Below, piece after piece: positions 1 to 6,989 of a stretch of 34,951 nt of DNA. The notes beneath the pieces were generated by a model, which saw nothing but the letters and a program-made list of their open reading frames with translations, did not search any database and was not told where the DNA came from. How positions within the stretch are numbered: the first letter of the stretch is position 1; every line of letters starts with the position of its first letter. This DNA is from an uncultured Pseudomonadota bacterium (GTDB lineage Bacteria > Myxococcota_A > UBA9160 > UBA4427), in NCBI GenBank assembly GCA_913054385.1, contig CAJXIC010000002.1:1-34951 (forward strand). Direction: 5' to 3'. The translations under genes and the position numbers were made by a program.

Positions 1-1359
1 GGCCTTGGGCTGACGATCGGTCTGGCGCTGGGCTGGTTTCTCTTTGCCCCGTCGACGTCGGTCGCTCCCGGAGACGAAGCGCTTCTGGCAGCCATGCCGG
101 TAGCCCTCGGAGATTCCGACGCCGGGGTCGATGGCGGCGCGTCCAAAGCCGGCATGGGCGGCCCGCTGGGCCCTTCGTTGCCGCCGGGCTGGGCGCACGA
201 TCTCGCCGCCTCGATCGTGGCGAAAAGTGGCGAGTCGAAGAGCGCCGTCCTCTCGGGGCGACTCGAGCGAGGCGAATCGCTGACGCGGGCCCTGGGCCGC
301 TACGGCGTGCCCCAGTCGACCGTCACGCTGATCGCCAACGAGCTGCGCTCGCTCTTCGATTTCCGCGACTCACGCCCCGGCGACTACTACCGGGTCGAGC
401 TCGACCAAGACGGGCGCGTCCAGGATTTCGTCTACGTGAATGGCAATGAGGGGCCGCTGCACCTCTATTGGGACGGCGCGCGCTACCACGCGGAAGTCGA
501 AAAGCGCGAGGTAGAGATCCGCACCGAGCGCATTGCCGGGGTCGTCGAAAACACGCTCTACGAGGCGATCCTCGCCCTCGGCGAGGATCCCCAACTCGCC
601 AACGCCTTCTCCGAGGTCTTCACCTGGGAAATCGATTTCCGGCGCGGCGTGCGCCCGGGCGACAGCTTCAGCGCGGTTTACGAACGCGCCTACGAAAAGA
701 CTTCCGACGGGGGCGAACGCTACGTCGGTCTGGGCCGCATCCTGGCCGCGACCTACGTGGGTACCGCCGGCGACTACACCGCCTACCACTACAAGGCGAA
801 GAACAAGCCGAGCGGCTATTACCGCGCCGACGGCACTTCGCTCGAAGGCCGCTTTCTCTTCCGCCCGGTCGAAACCGGGCGTATCAGCTCGGGCTATAGC
901 AACGCGCGACGCCACCCGATCCTCAAGGTCACCCGACCCCACCACGGGATCGACTGGGCCGCCCCGCGCGGCTCGCCGGTCTGGGCGGTGGCGAGCGGCG
1001 AAATCATCTTCCGCGGCCGCAACGGGAGCTTCGGCAACCTGGTCAAGATCCGCCACGAGAACGGCTACGTCTCCTATTACGGCCACCTCGAGGGCTTCCC
1101 GGGCAGTCTGCGCGTGGGCGATCACGTGCGCCAGAAGCAGGTGATCGGCTTCGTCGGGTCGACCGGACTCTCCACCGGGCCGCACGTAGATTTCCGCATG
1201 AAGAAGGGCGGGCGTTTCGTCAATCCGCGGAAAGTCAAAAGCTCGGCGGGGCCGTCGGTCGCGAAGGAAGATTGGAGCGACTTCCAACTGAGGCGCGACG
1301 AATTGACCGCCCGGTTGCTCGGCTCGCGACTTGCTGCGAACGAAAAACCCTCGACTTAG
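1..1359 (+). CDS. M23-family murein endopeptidase, membrane-anchored (5' partial)
   Basis: The frame is open from base 1, so the true start lies upstream; the internal ATG at 94 is not the start. The first visible residues (bases 1-57) form a hydrophobic stretch with GLALGWFLF, read as an N-terminal membrane anchor. A middle part (bases about 240-800) resembles the OapA/LysM-like and beta domains that precede the catalytic domain in MepM/Csd3-type peptidases. The C-terminal peptidase domain has the zinc motif HxxxD (HHGID, His at 940, Asp at 952), YYGHL, and GPHVDFR at 1177-1197. The usual GPHxH there is HxD, so the second His of HxH is Asp. Known role of the family: cleaving peptidoglycan cross-links in the periplasm. 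Family assignment is secure; exact bond specificity cannot be read. Confidence 0.88.
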   Translation, partial: GLGLTIGLALGWFLFAPSTSVAPGDEALLAAMPVALGDSDAGVDGGASKAGMGGPLGPSLPPGWAHDLAASIVAKSGESKSAVLSGRLERGESLTRALGRYGVPQSTVTLIANELRSLFDFRDSRPGDYYRVELDQDGRVQDFVYVNGNEGPLHLYWDGARYHAEVEKREVEIRTERIAGVVENTLYEAILALGEDPQLANAFSEVFTWEIDFRRGVRPGDSFSAVYERAYEKTSDGGERYVGLGRILAATYVGTAGDYTAYHYKAKNKPSGYYRADGTSLEGRFLFRPVETGRISSGYSNARRHPILKVTRPHHGIDWAAPRGSPVWAVASGEIIFRGRNGSFGNLVKIRHENGYVSYYGHLEGFPGSLRVGDHVRQKQVIGFVGSTGLSTGPHVDFRMKKGGRFVNPRKVKSSAGPSVAKEDWSDFQLRRDELTARLLGSRLAANEKPST

Positions 1360-1368
1360 CGGGAACCG

Positions 1369-1486
1369 CCGAAAAACGGGGACGGGTTTTCTTTTTTTCC
1401 TTTTTTCTTTTTCTCCTCGCCCCTCGCGTCAGCTTGCGCGTAGAAAAAGACAAAAGGAAAAAAGAAAACCCGTCCCCGTTTTTCGG
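1369..1486. repeat. Long near-perfect inverted repeat (REP/MITE-like element)
   Basis: The left arm is 1369-1414 and the right arm 1442-1486, around a 27-base spacer. The reverse complement of the right arm matches the left arm except for one T insertion and one T/G difference. The outer half of each arm reads CCGAAAAACGGGGACGGG, and the inner half is a pyrimidine tract (TTTTC repeats). It lies between the M23 gene stop and the Shine-Dalgarno of the next gene (AGGAGG at 1501-1506). As RNA it would fold into a stem of about 45 bp. It resembles small palindromic elements mobilised by REP-associated or IS200-like transposases, but no transposase is nearby, so that origin is an inference. The AT-rich arms contrast with the GC-rich flanks. 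Confidence 0.85.
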
Positions 1487-1511
1487 TCCGCGTTTTTCGC
1501 AGGAGGCGCTG

Positions 1512-1934
1512 GTGGGACTCGAATCACGGATCGCCCGCCTGGGACGCGAACTCGGAGAGCGCGAGTCGTCCCACGCTGCGGCCCTCGAAACAGCGCGCGA
1601 GCGCGCGACCGAGCTGCATGCGCAGGTCGAAGCGGCGATGGAGGGGTTCCACGCAGCGGCAGCGACCGCCGGGTCGCCGCACCTGCGCATCGAAGTCGGC
1701 CGCCCGAGGCTCGACGAGAAACACGTTCGCGCGGTCGAATTCGAGGTGCAGCGCGGGCGCACGCGGGGCCTCTTCGTGGTGAAGGCCCGCGGCGACGTCA
1801 CGCTGGTGGGTCCGTTCGCCACGGGCAAGGCCGAGGGGCCCTGCCAGAGCATCGACTTCGAGGATTCGACCGCGCTGGCAGTGGCCGTCGAGGATTTCCT
1901 GTGTCGGTTTCTCGAAGCCGCGGCCCAGCCCTGA
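1512..1934 (+). CDS. Conserved hypothetical protein with N-terminal coiled coil
   Basis: A 140-residue protein. The GTG start at 1512 is chosen because AGGAGG ends 5 bases upstream (1501-1506); longer readings run back through the inverted repeat and overlap the M23 gene. Residues about 1-45 are charged and helical (RELGERESSHAAALE), consistent with a short coiled coil. Residues about 60-140 form a compact part with alternating hydrophobic residues (RAVEFEVQRGRTRGLFVVK, then VTLVGPFATGKAEGPC) and a helical C-terminus. No signal peptide or membrane segment is seen. The stop overlaps the next ATG as TGATG, so it is probably co-translated with the YjjX-type gene. I do not recognise a characterised family and assign no function. 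Confidence 0.7.
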   Translation: MGLESRIARLGRELGERESSHAAALETARERATELHAQVEAAMEGFHAAAATAGSPHLRIEVGRPRLDEKHVRAVEFEVQRGRTRGLFVVKARGDVTLVGPFATGKAEGPCQSIDFEDSTALAVAVEDFLCRFLEAAAQP

Positions 1935-2617
1935 TGGCAGGGGCGCCGCAGTCTGAACGATCGGGCGTCCCGGTAGGCAGCGTTGCGACCTGGCGTCGCG
2001 TGCGCGTGGGCTCGATGCAGCCGGCGAAGCTCGGCGCGGTGCGTGAAGCGCTCGCTGCCTTTGCTGATGACGTCGACGTTACGGGCGTGGTGGTCGAAAG
2101 TGGGGTCGCCGAACAGCCGCTGGGCTTTTCGGAAATCGTTCGCGGGGCGCGCAACCGGGCGCACGCGGCGCGCGCCAGCGGCGACTGCGATCTCGCTGTC
2201 GGGATCGAGGACGGGCTCGTGGTGATCGACTCGCTGGGCGGAGCGGTGCTCAACATTGGCTGCGCCTGGCTGTGCAACGCCGAGCGCGATTCGTTTGGAT
2301 TTTCGTCGGGGTTTTCCTACCCACCCGCTTGCGAGGGCGCAGCGGTGGATCGACGCGAGCCCATTGGAGAACTCTTCGACGCCCTCTGGCGAGATCGTCA
2401 AAAAACCAGTCCCGGGGGCTCGTCCTTGGCTGGCCCTTCGGGTTCTGGTGAGGGCAACATCGGACGTCTCACCGGGGGCGTGTTGACACGCACCGAGTAC
2501 GGAAAGCAGGCGGTGCTCTGCGCTCTGGTGCGGTTTCTACACCCCGACCTGTATCCCGCCGAGCCGGGTGCGATGCTCCCGGAATGTCCGAAATCGGTGT
2601 TGGAGGAACCTCGTTGA
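1934..2617 (+). CDS. yjjX: Inosine/xanthosine triphosphatase, YjjX/DUF84 family
   Basis: A 227-residue protein resembling the YjjX (NTPase_I-T) family, which hydrolyses damaged purine triphosphates such as ITP and XTP and keeps them out of nucleic acids. Visible family features are the N-terminal VGSMQPAKLGAVREAL (phosphate-binding start with 'NPAK'-like spacing), GVAEQPLGFSEIVRGARNRA, AVGIEDGLV, and a C-terminal NIGRLTGGVLTRTEYGKQAV. It is somewhat longer than typical members (about 170-180), partly because of an N-terminal extension and a Ser/Gly-rich insertion before NIGRLTGG. The ATG overlaps the previous stop (TGATG), and its own TGA overlaps the TTG of gshA. Confidence 0.8.
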   Translation: MAGAPQSERSGVPVGSVATWRRVRVGSMQPAKLGAVREALAAFADDVDVTGVVVESGVAEQPLGFSEIVRGARNRAHAARASGDCDLAVGIEDGLVVIDSLGGAVLNIGCAWLCNAERDSFGFSSGFSYPPACEGAAVDRREPIGELFDALWRDRQKTSPGGSSLAGPSGSGEGNIGRLTGGVLTRTEYGKQAVLCALVRFLHPDLYPAEPGAMLPECPKSVLEEPR

Positions 2618-3969
2618 GCACCTCCCAGGACCCCGCCCAGAGCCGGCCGCTCGACTCAGTCGACGAGCTCGTCGACTACTTCCGTTCGGGTGAAAAACCA
2701 CCGTCGGAATGGAAGGTCGGCACCGAGCACGAGAAGATCGGCGTGTACGAGGACACCGGGGAGCGCGTTCCCTACGAGGGGGAGCGCGGCATTGGTGTCC
2801 TGCTCGAACGCATTGCTTCGAGCGATGGTTGGGAACGGATTCGAGAAGACGGGAACACCGTGGCACTGGTGAAGCAAGGTGCCAGCATCACCCTCGAACC
2901 GGGGGGGCAGCTCGAACTCTCCGGCGCGCCGCTTCGAACATCCCGGGAAACTTGTTCCGAGTTTACCAGGCACGTAGAACTGGTGAAGCGCGAATCGCGC
3001 GATCTCGGGATTGTCTGGCTCGCCCTCGGTATCGATCCGATACACCGCATCGACGCGATCCCGAAGATGCCGAAGGGGCGCTACGAGATCATGGCCTCGT
3101 ACCTGCCGCAGCGGGGGGCGCGGGCGCTTCACATGATGTTCGCCACCGCCACGGTCCAGGCGAATTTCGACTACGAGAACGAAGCCGACATGGCGCGGAA
3201 GATGCGCGCCGCCATGGGCTGCACGCCGATCACGTCGGCGCTCTTTGCAAACGCAGCGATCTCAGAGGGCGGCCCGAACGGCCGGGCCTCCCTGCGCGTG
3301 GCGATCTGGAGAGAGGTCGATCCCGACCGCTGCGGTTTTCTCGACTTCGTGTTTCGCGACGACTTCGGCTACCGCACCTACGCCGAGTGGGCGCTCGACG
3401 TGCCGATGTTCTTCGTGGTTCGGGACGGAACCTATCGCTTCGCCCGGGGCACCACCTTCCGCCAGTTCATGCAATCGGGCTTCGAGGGCGAAGCGGCCAC
3501 CCTGGCGGACTGGGATCTCCACCTCACCACCCTCTTCCCGGAAATCCGCCTCAAGCGCTTCATCGAAGTCCGCGGAACCGACTGCGTTCCTCCCGAGCTG
3601 ATCTGCGGAGTGCCGGCGCTGTGGAAGGGGTTGCTCTACGACAGCGCTGCCTGCGCGGAGGTGACGGAACTGGTGTCGAGTTGGGGGCGCGAGGAACGCG
3701 AAGCCTGCCTCGAAAGCGCCTCCTTGCACGGACTCGCCGGCGACGTCGCCGGCCGACCGATGCTCGCCTGGGCGACCGACCTGGTATCCATCGCGCGGCA
3801 GGGCCTCGGCCGATTGGCGACCACCGAGGAGGGCGACGAGCGCTCCTTCCTCGAGCCGGTCGAGGCGCTTCTCGCGGCTGGGCGCAGCCCCGGAGAGTTG
3901 CTCCTCCAGCGCTGGCAGGCGGACCCTGCAAGCGGGATGCAGCGCCTCTTGAAATTCGCGCGCTACTGA
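2614..3969 (+). CDS. gshA: Glutamate-cysteine ligase, plant/proteobacterial type (GCS2)
   Basis: Catalyses ATP-dependent joining of L-glutamate and L-cysteine, the first step of glutathione synthesis. Family marks include KVGTEHEKIGVY near the N-terminus, SITLEPGGQLELSGAP, MPKGRYEIMASYLP, TATVQANFDYENEADMARK and IEVRGTDCVPPEL. The length (451 residues) fits the proteobacterial/plant clade. I prefer TTG at 2614: GGAGG at 2602-2606 is 7 bases upstream and the codon overlaps the YjjX stop as TTGA. An in-frame ATG at 2584 lacks a good ribosome site and would add ten residues. No glutathione synthetase gene is in the window. The adjacent thioredoxin reductase makes this a small thiol-redox neighbourhood, but a 129-base gap separates them and they may not be co-transcribed. 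Confidence 0.9.
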   Translation: MSTSQDPAQSRPLDSVDELVDYFRSGEKPPSEWKVGTEHEKIGVYEDTGERVPYEGERGIGVLLERIASSDGWERIREDGNTVALVKQGASITLEPGGQLELSGAPLRTSRETCSEFTRHVELVKRESRDLGIVWLALGIDPIHRIDAIPKMPKGRYEIMASYLPQRGARALHMMFATATVQANFDYENEADMARKMRAAMGCTPITSALFANAAISEGGPNGRASLRVAIWREVDPDRCGFLDFVFRDDFGYRTYAEWALDVPMFFVVRDGTYRFARGTTFRQFMQSGFEGEAATLADWDLHLTTLFPEIRLKRFIEVRGTDCVPPELICGVPALWKGLLYDSAACAEVTELVSSWGREEREACLESASLHGLAGDVAGRPMLAWATDLVSIARQGLGRLATTEEGDERSFLEPVEALLAAGRSPGELLLQRWQADPASGMQRLLKFARY

Positions 3970-4098
3970 GCGCCGCGCTGCTGGCAACCGGGGGAACCCG
4001 TCCGTACCATCCGCGCTTCCAAATTCCGATCGCATCCGGCAGCTTGCGGCATTCCCGGGGTTCGCGGTCGCAGTGACCTTTAGAAGGAGCGAAGCGGT

Positions 4099-5046
4099 AT
4101 GGGTGTCGATGCCTCGGGTGGCCACACCCGGGTTCTGATCGTGGGCAGTGGGCCGGCGGGTTATACCGCGGCGGTCTATGCCGCAAGGGCGGGGCTCGAG
4201 CCCGTCGTCATCGCCGGCCTGGTTTCGGGCGGCCAACTGATGATCACCACCGACGTCGAGAACTATCCCGGCTTTCCCGAGGGCATCACCGGGCCCGACG
4301 TGATGGAGCGTTTTCAGAAGCAGGCCGAGCGCTTTGGGACCACGGTGATCGCCGAAGATGCCACGGAAATCGATCTTTCGAAGCGCCCTTTTCGGGTCCG
4401 GACCGATAGCGGTGTCTTCACCGGTGACTGCCTGATCCTCGCCACCGGAGCGTCCGCCCGCTGGATGGGTCTCGAATCCGAGGAGCGGTTGCAGAACCGC
4501 GGAGTGTCGGCGTGCGCGACCTGTGATGGCGCGCTCTTTCGCGACAAGCCGATGGCGGTGGTGGGCGGTGGGGATACCGCCATGGAAGAAGCGCTCTTCC
4601 TGACGCGCTTTGCAACCAGGGTGACGGTGGTCCATCGCCGCGGCGAGTTGCGCGCCTCGAAGATCATGCAGCAGCGTGCCCTCGACTCGGAGAAGATCGA
4701 TTTCGCCTGGAACTCGGTGGTCGAAGAGGTACTCGGAGACGACTCTGTTTCCGGGGTCACGCTACGCAACGTCCTCACCGGCGATCGCTCGGAACTCGCG
4801 GTGGAGGCGGTCTTCGTCGCGATCGGACACCAGCCGAATACCGAACTCCTCGCTGGCCAACTCGACCTCGACGAAGCCGGCTATATCGCGACCGATGGAA
4901 CATCGACGCGAACCTCGGTCGAGGGCGTATTTGCTTGTGGCGACGTGATGGATCCCGTGTACCGTCAAGCCGTGACGGCGGCGGGAAGCGGGTGCATGTC
5001 GGCGATCGACGCGGAGCGCTGGTTGGCCGAGGCGGGAGTCGCCTAG
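4099..5046 (+). CDS. trxB: Thioredoxin reductase (NADPH)
   Basis: A 315-residue low-molecular-weight thioredoxin reductase that passes electrons from NADPH through FAD and a redox disulfide to thioredoxin in the cytoplasm. Visible motifs are the N-terminal FAD Rossmann glycine motif [36 protein letters not shown], the redox centre CATCDG, the NADPH-site [12 protein letters not shown] with VHRR, and the C-terminal FAD motif [18 protein letters not shown] at 4082-4088 precedes the ATG by about ten bases. The gene follows gshA after 129 bases in which I see no gene. The active site is the ordinary Cys/Cys pair, so this is not a selenocysteine variant despite selA in the window. Confidence 0.95.
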   Translation: MGVDASGGHTRVLIVGSGPAGYTAAVYAARAGLEPVVIAGLVSGGQLMITTDVENYPGFPEGITGPDVMERFQKQAERFGTTVIAEDATEIDLSKRPFRVRTDSGVFTGDCLILATGASARWMGLESEERLQNRGVSACATCDGALFRDKPMAVVGGGDTAMEEALFLTRFATRVTVVHRRGELRASKIMQQRALDSEKIDFAWNSVVEEVLGDDSVSGVTLRNVLTGDRSELAVEAVFVAIGHQPNTELLAGQLDLDEAGYIATDGTSTRTSVEGVFACGDVMDPVYRQAVTAAGSGCMSAIDAERWLAEAGVA

Positions 5047-5075
5047 CGACGGACGGCTGCTGCGCGGGGGTCCTT

Positions 5076-6152
5076 TTGACGCTGTCGAAGGCAAAGCTCG
5101 AGACGCTCACCGATCATTCCACGGATATCGTGGTGGGCACCGATCGCAAGGGGATCGTCGTCTACTACAACGACGGAGCGACTCGCAGCCTCGGTTACAC
5201 GCCGGACCAGATTCTCGGCTCCCACGTTGGGAAGCTCTACCCCAGCGTCGACGAAGCGCGCAATGTGATGAACGGCTTGCGCGCCCAGCGCGGCGAAGAA
5301 TCCGTTGCCCCGGCGGCTGTCCGCACCACCTTCGTTGCAAGAGACGGCACCGAGATCCCGGTGGCGATTTCGGGGACGGTCCTCTACGACGACGACGGAG
5401 AGGAAGACGGCAGCATCGGCTACGCAAAGGATCTCCGGGAGATCCTGCGCAAGGATCAACTAGCGATCCTCGGCGAAGTCGCGATCGGTCTCTCGCATGA
5501 GATCAACAACCCGCTCGCGGTGATCCTCAACCAGGCCGAGTTACTCGAGCGCGACGTGGATCGCCTGGCGGGCGAAGGCGATATCTCGGTCGAATCCGAA
5601 CGTCTCGACGCCATTCGTCGCGAGGTCGTCCGGGTATCGGAGATTCTCGCCCGTCTCGGAAAAATCGCGGAAGGCGACCCCTACGAAACCGTCGAGTACC
5701 AGGGCCCCGCTCGCATGATCGATCTCCGCAGCCATCGCGAAGAAGTGCGCGACCCGCTCCTGGAAGGGCTTCGCGTGCTGGTGGTTGACGACGACCTGGG
5801 CATCCGAACGACCCTGAAGGAGATTCTCGAGGGTTGGGGTTGTTCGGTCGAGACCGCGGCAGACGGCCTCGAGGCCCTCGCCTGCGTCGATGCATCGGAT
5901 CTCGACCTGGTCCTGTCCGACGTGGTGATGCCGAACATGGATGGCCACGATCTCTTTCTCGCGATTCGCGAGCGTCGCCCCGGGCTGCCGGTACTGATGA
6001 TGACCGCATTCCACTACGACAAGGATCACATCTTGAAGCGCAGCCGCCTCGAGGGCCTTCCCGGGGTGATTTTCAAGAAACCCGTCGATCCCGCCCGTCT
6101 GCGCGAAGTCATGATCGAGACGATCGCGGAAGCGGGTCGCGAACCCGTTTGA
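5076..6152 (+). CDS. PAS-HisKA-receiver protein without a HATPase domain
   Basis: A 358-residue signalling protein. Residues about 8-115 are a PAS sensor (DHSTDIVVGTDRKGIVVYYN, then ATRSLGYTPDQILG). Residues about 130-195 are a HisKA-type dimerisation helix pair with the H-box GLSHEINNPLAVILNQ (His141). Residues about 232-350 are a receiver domain with VLVVDDD, phospho-acceptor Asp282 (LSDVVMPNMDG), MMTAF and the FKKP lysine. Only about 90 residues separate His141 from the receiver, which leaves no room for the N, G1 and G2 boxes of an ATPase domain. The protein therefore probably cannot phosphorylate its own His and may act as a receiver-controlled dimer or phosphotransfer partner (inference). 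I take TTG at 5076 behind a GGGGG stretch; an ATG at 4935 would overlap trxB by 112 bases. It converges on comF. Confidence 0.82.
   Translation: MTLSKAKLETLTDHSTDIVVGTDRKGIVVYYNDGATRSLGYTPDQILGSHVGKLYPSVDEARNVMNGLRAQRGEESVAPAAVRTTFVARDGTEIPVAISGTVLYDDDGEEDGSIGYAKDLREILRKDQLAILGEVAIGLSHEINNPLAVILNQAELLERDVDRLAGEGDISVESERLDAIRREVVRVSEILARLGKIAEGDPYETVEYQGPARMIDLRSHREEVRDPLLEGLRVLVVDDDLGIRTTLKEILEGWGCSVETAADGLEALACVDASDLDLVLSDVVMPNMDGHDLFLAIRERRPGLPVLMMTAFHYDKDHILKRSRLEGLPGVIFKKPVDPARLREVMIETIAEAGREPV
6133..6150 (+). terminator. Weak candidate terminator hairpin at the end of the PAS-HisKA-REC gene
   Basis: CGGGT (6133-6137) pairs with ACCCG (6143-6147) around a 5-base loop and is followed by TTT. 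The hairpin lies inside the last codons of the gene, before the convergent comF end. The stem is short and the T run minimal, so this is only a possibility. Confidence 0.22.
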
Positions 6153-6165
6153 GGTTGCGATTGAG

Positions 6166-6220
6166 TTCGCGTTCCGATTCGCGTTCCGATTAGGGATTCG
6201 ATTCGCGTTCCGATTCGCGA
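6166..6220. repeat. 12-bp tandem repeat at a convergent gene junction
   Basis: The unit TTCGCGTTCCGA occurs at 6166-6177, 6178-6189 and 6202-6213. A diverged copy (TTAGGGATTCGA) lies at 6190-6201 and a partial copy at 6214-6220. The array fills the space after the sensor gene and forms the last codons of comF, giving the Arg-Glu-Ser-Glu repeat at its C-terminus. Copy number is likely to vary between strains (inference). Confidence 0.8.
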
Positions 6221-6960
6221 TGGAGCCCGGTGCGCGCGGCGCACACCGCGTCGACCCCGGAGGCGCCCGCGCGCAGCAATTCGCGCGCGGCCTCACGCAG
6301 CGTTGCGCCGGTGGTCGCGATGTCGTCCACCAACAAAATTTGACGCCCCTGTAGCTGTTCGCATCGCCGGGCGGCGAAGGCGCCGGCCACGTTGCGCCGA
6401 CGTTCGCCGCGATCGAGCCGGGTCTGGCTGGGGGTGTCGCGCTGGCGCACCAGCAGGGAAAGCCGCGGTACAAAGCTGCCGGTCGCATGCGCAGCGGCAC
6501 GCGCCAGCAGCGTCGACGGGTTGAAGCCGCGCTGGCGCAATCTTCGCGCGTGCAGGGGGACGGGAAGCACCCAGTCGGGAGGCGGCCCCGGACGGCGCGC
6601 GGCGGCGAGCGTGATGAATCGCCGGGCCACTACGGTGGGGCGCGGGTCGAGTCCCGCAAGGCCGCTTCTCGGGTATTTGAAGCGTCGCAGCCAGGCCTCG
6701 GCCCCGCTCGCGTAGTCGACCGCGGCACGACAGTGGGTGACCTCGCTCCCATATCCGTGGCAGGCGTCGCAGGGGGAGCTGGTCGCGTCGCATCTGCAGG
6801 CGAGCCACGAAAGCTTCGCGCGGCAGCGCCAACAGAAGGGGTCTTTCTCCTGCACGGACTGGTCAAGGGGTGCGTCGCAATCGACGCAGCGCGGCGGCGC
6901 GATCAGATCCAGCACGCCGCGCAAGAGCAGCGTGACATCGGCGAGCAGGTCGCTGGCCAT
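6190..6960 (-). CDS. comF: ComF family phosphoribosyltransferase-like protein
   Basis: A 256-residue ComF-type protein. The N-terminal part has paired cysteines for a zinc finger (PPRCVDC, FCWRC, CRC, CDAC). The C-terminal part is a type I phosphoribosyltransferase fold with the PRPP loop LLVDDIATTGAT preceded by LPVPLHARRLRQRGFNPS. Relatives in competent bacteria (ComFC/GntX) take part in DNA uptake or single-strand handling; whether this organism is competent cannot be told here. ATG is preceded by GGGAG. It is the last gene of the minus-strand group, 29 bases after gpmI. Its C-terminus runs into the 12-bp repeat array, so the final residues are probably not functionally constrained. Confidence 0.88.
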   Translation of the reverse strand: MASDLLADVTLLLRGVLDLIAPPRCVDCDAPLDQSVQEKDPFCWRCRAKLSWLACRCDATSSPCDACHGYGSEVTHCRAAVDYASGAEAWLRRFKYPRSGLAGLDPRPTVVARRFITLAAARRPGPPPDWVLPVPLHARRLRQRGFNPSTLLARAAAHATGSFVPRLSLLVRQRDTPSQTRLDRGERRRNVAGAFAARRCEQLQGRQILLVDDIATTGATLREAARELLRAGASGVDAVCAARTGLHRESERESNP

Positions 6961-6989
6961 GCCGACTCCCGGGACCGGGAGCCCGCAGC

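Noticed and set aside
1369-1486. Inverted repeat as an ordinary intrinsic terminator
   Set aside because: The stem is far longer than a terminator needs and the T tracts lie within the arms rather than after the stem. Termination may still be a side effect.
1331-1933. Open frame continuous from the inverted repeat into yjjX, suggesting a longer protein
   Set aside because: Its first part is the translated repeat and the wrong frame of the hypothetical gene. The yjjX start at 1934 with TGATG coupling fits the family.
4935-5075. ATG-started N-terminal extension of the PAS-HisKA-REC protein
   Set aside because: It overlaps trxB by 112 bases and adds residues unrelated to PAS proteins.
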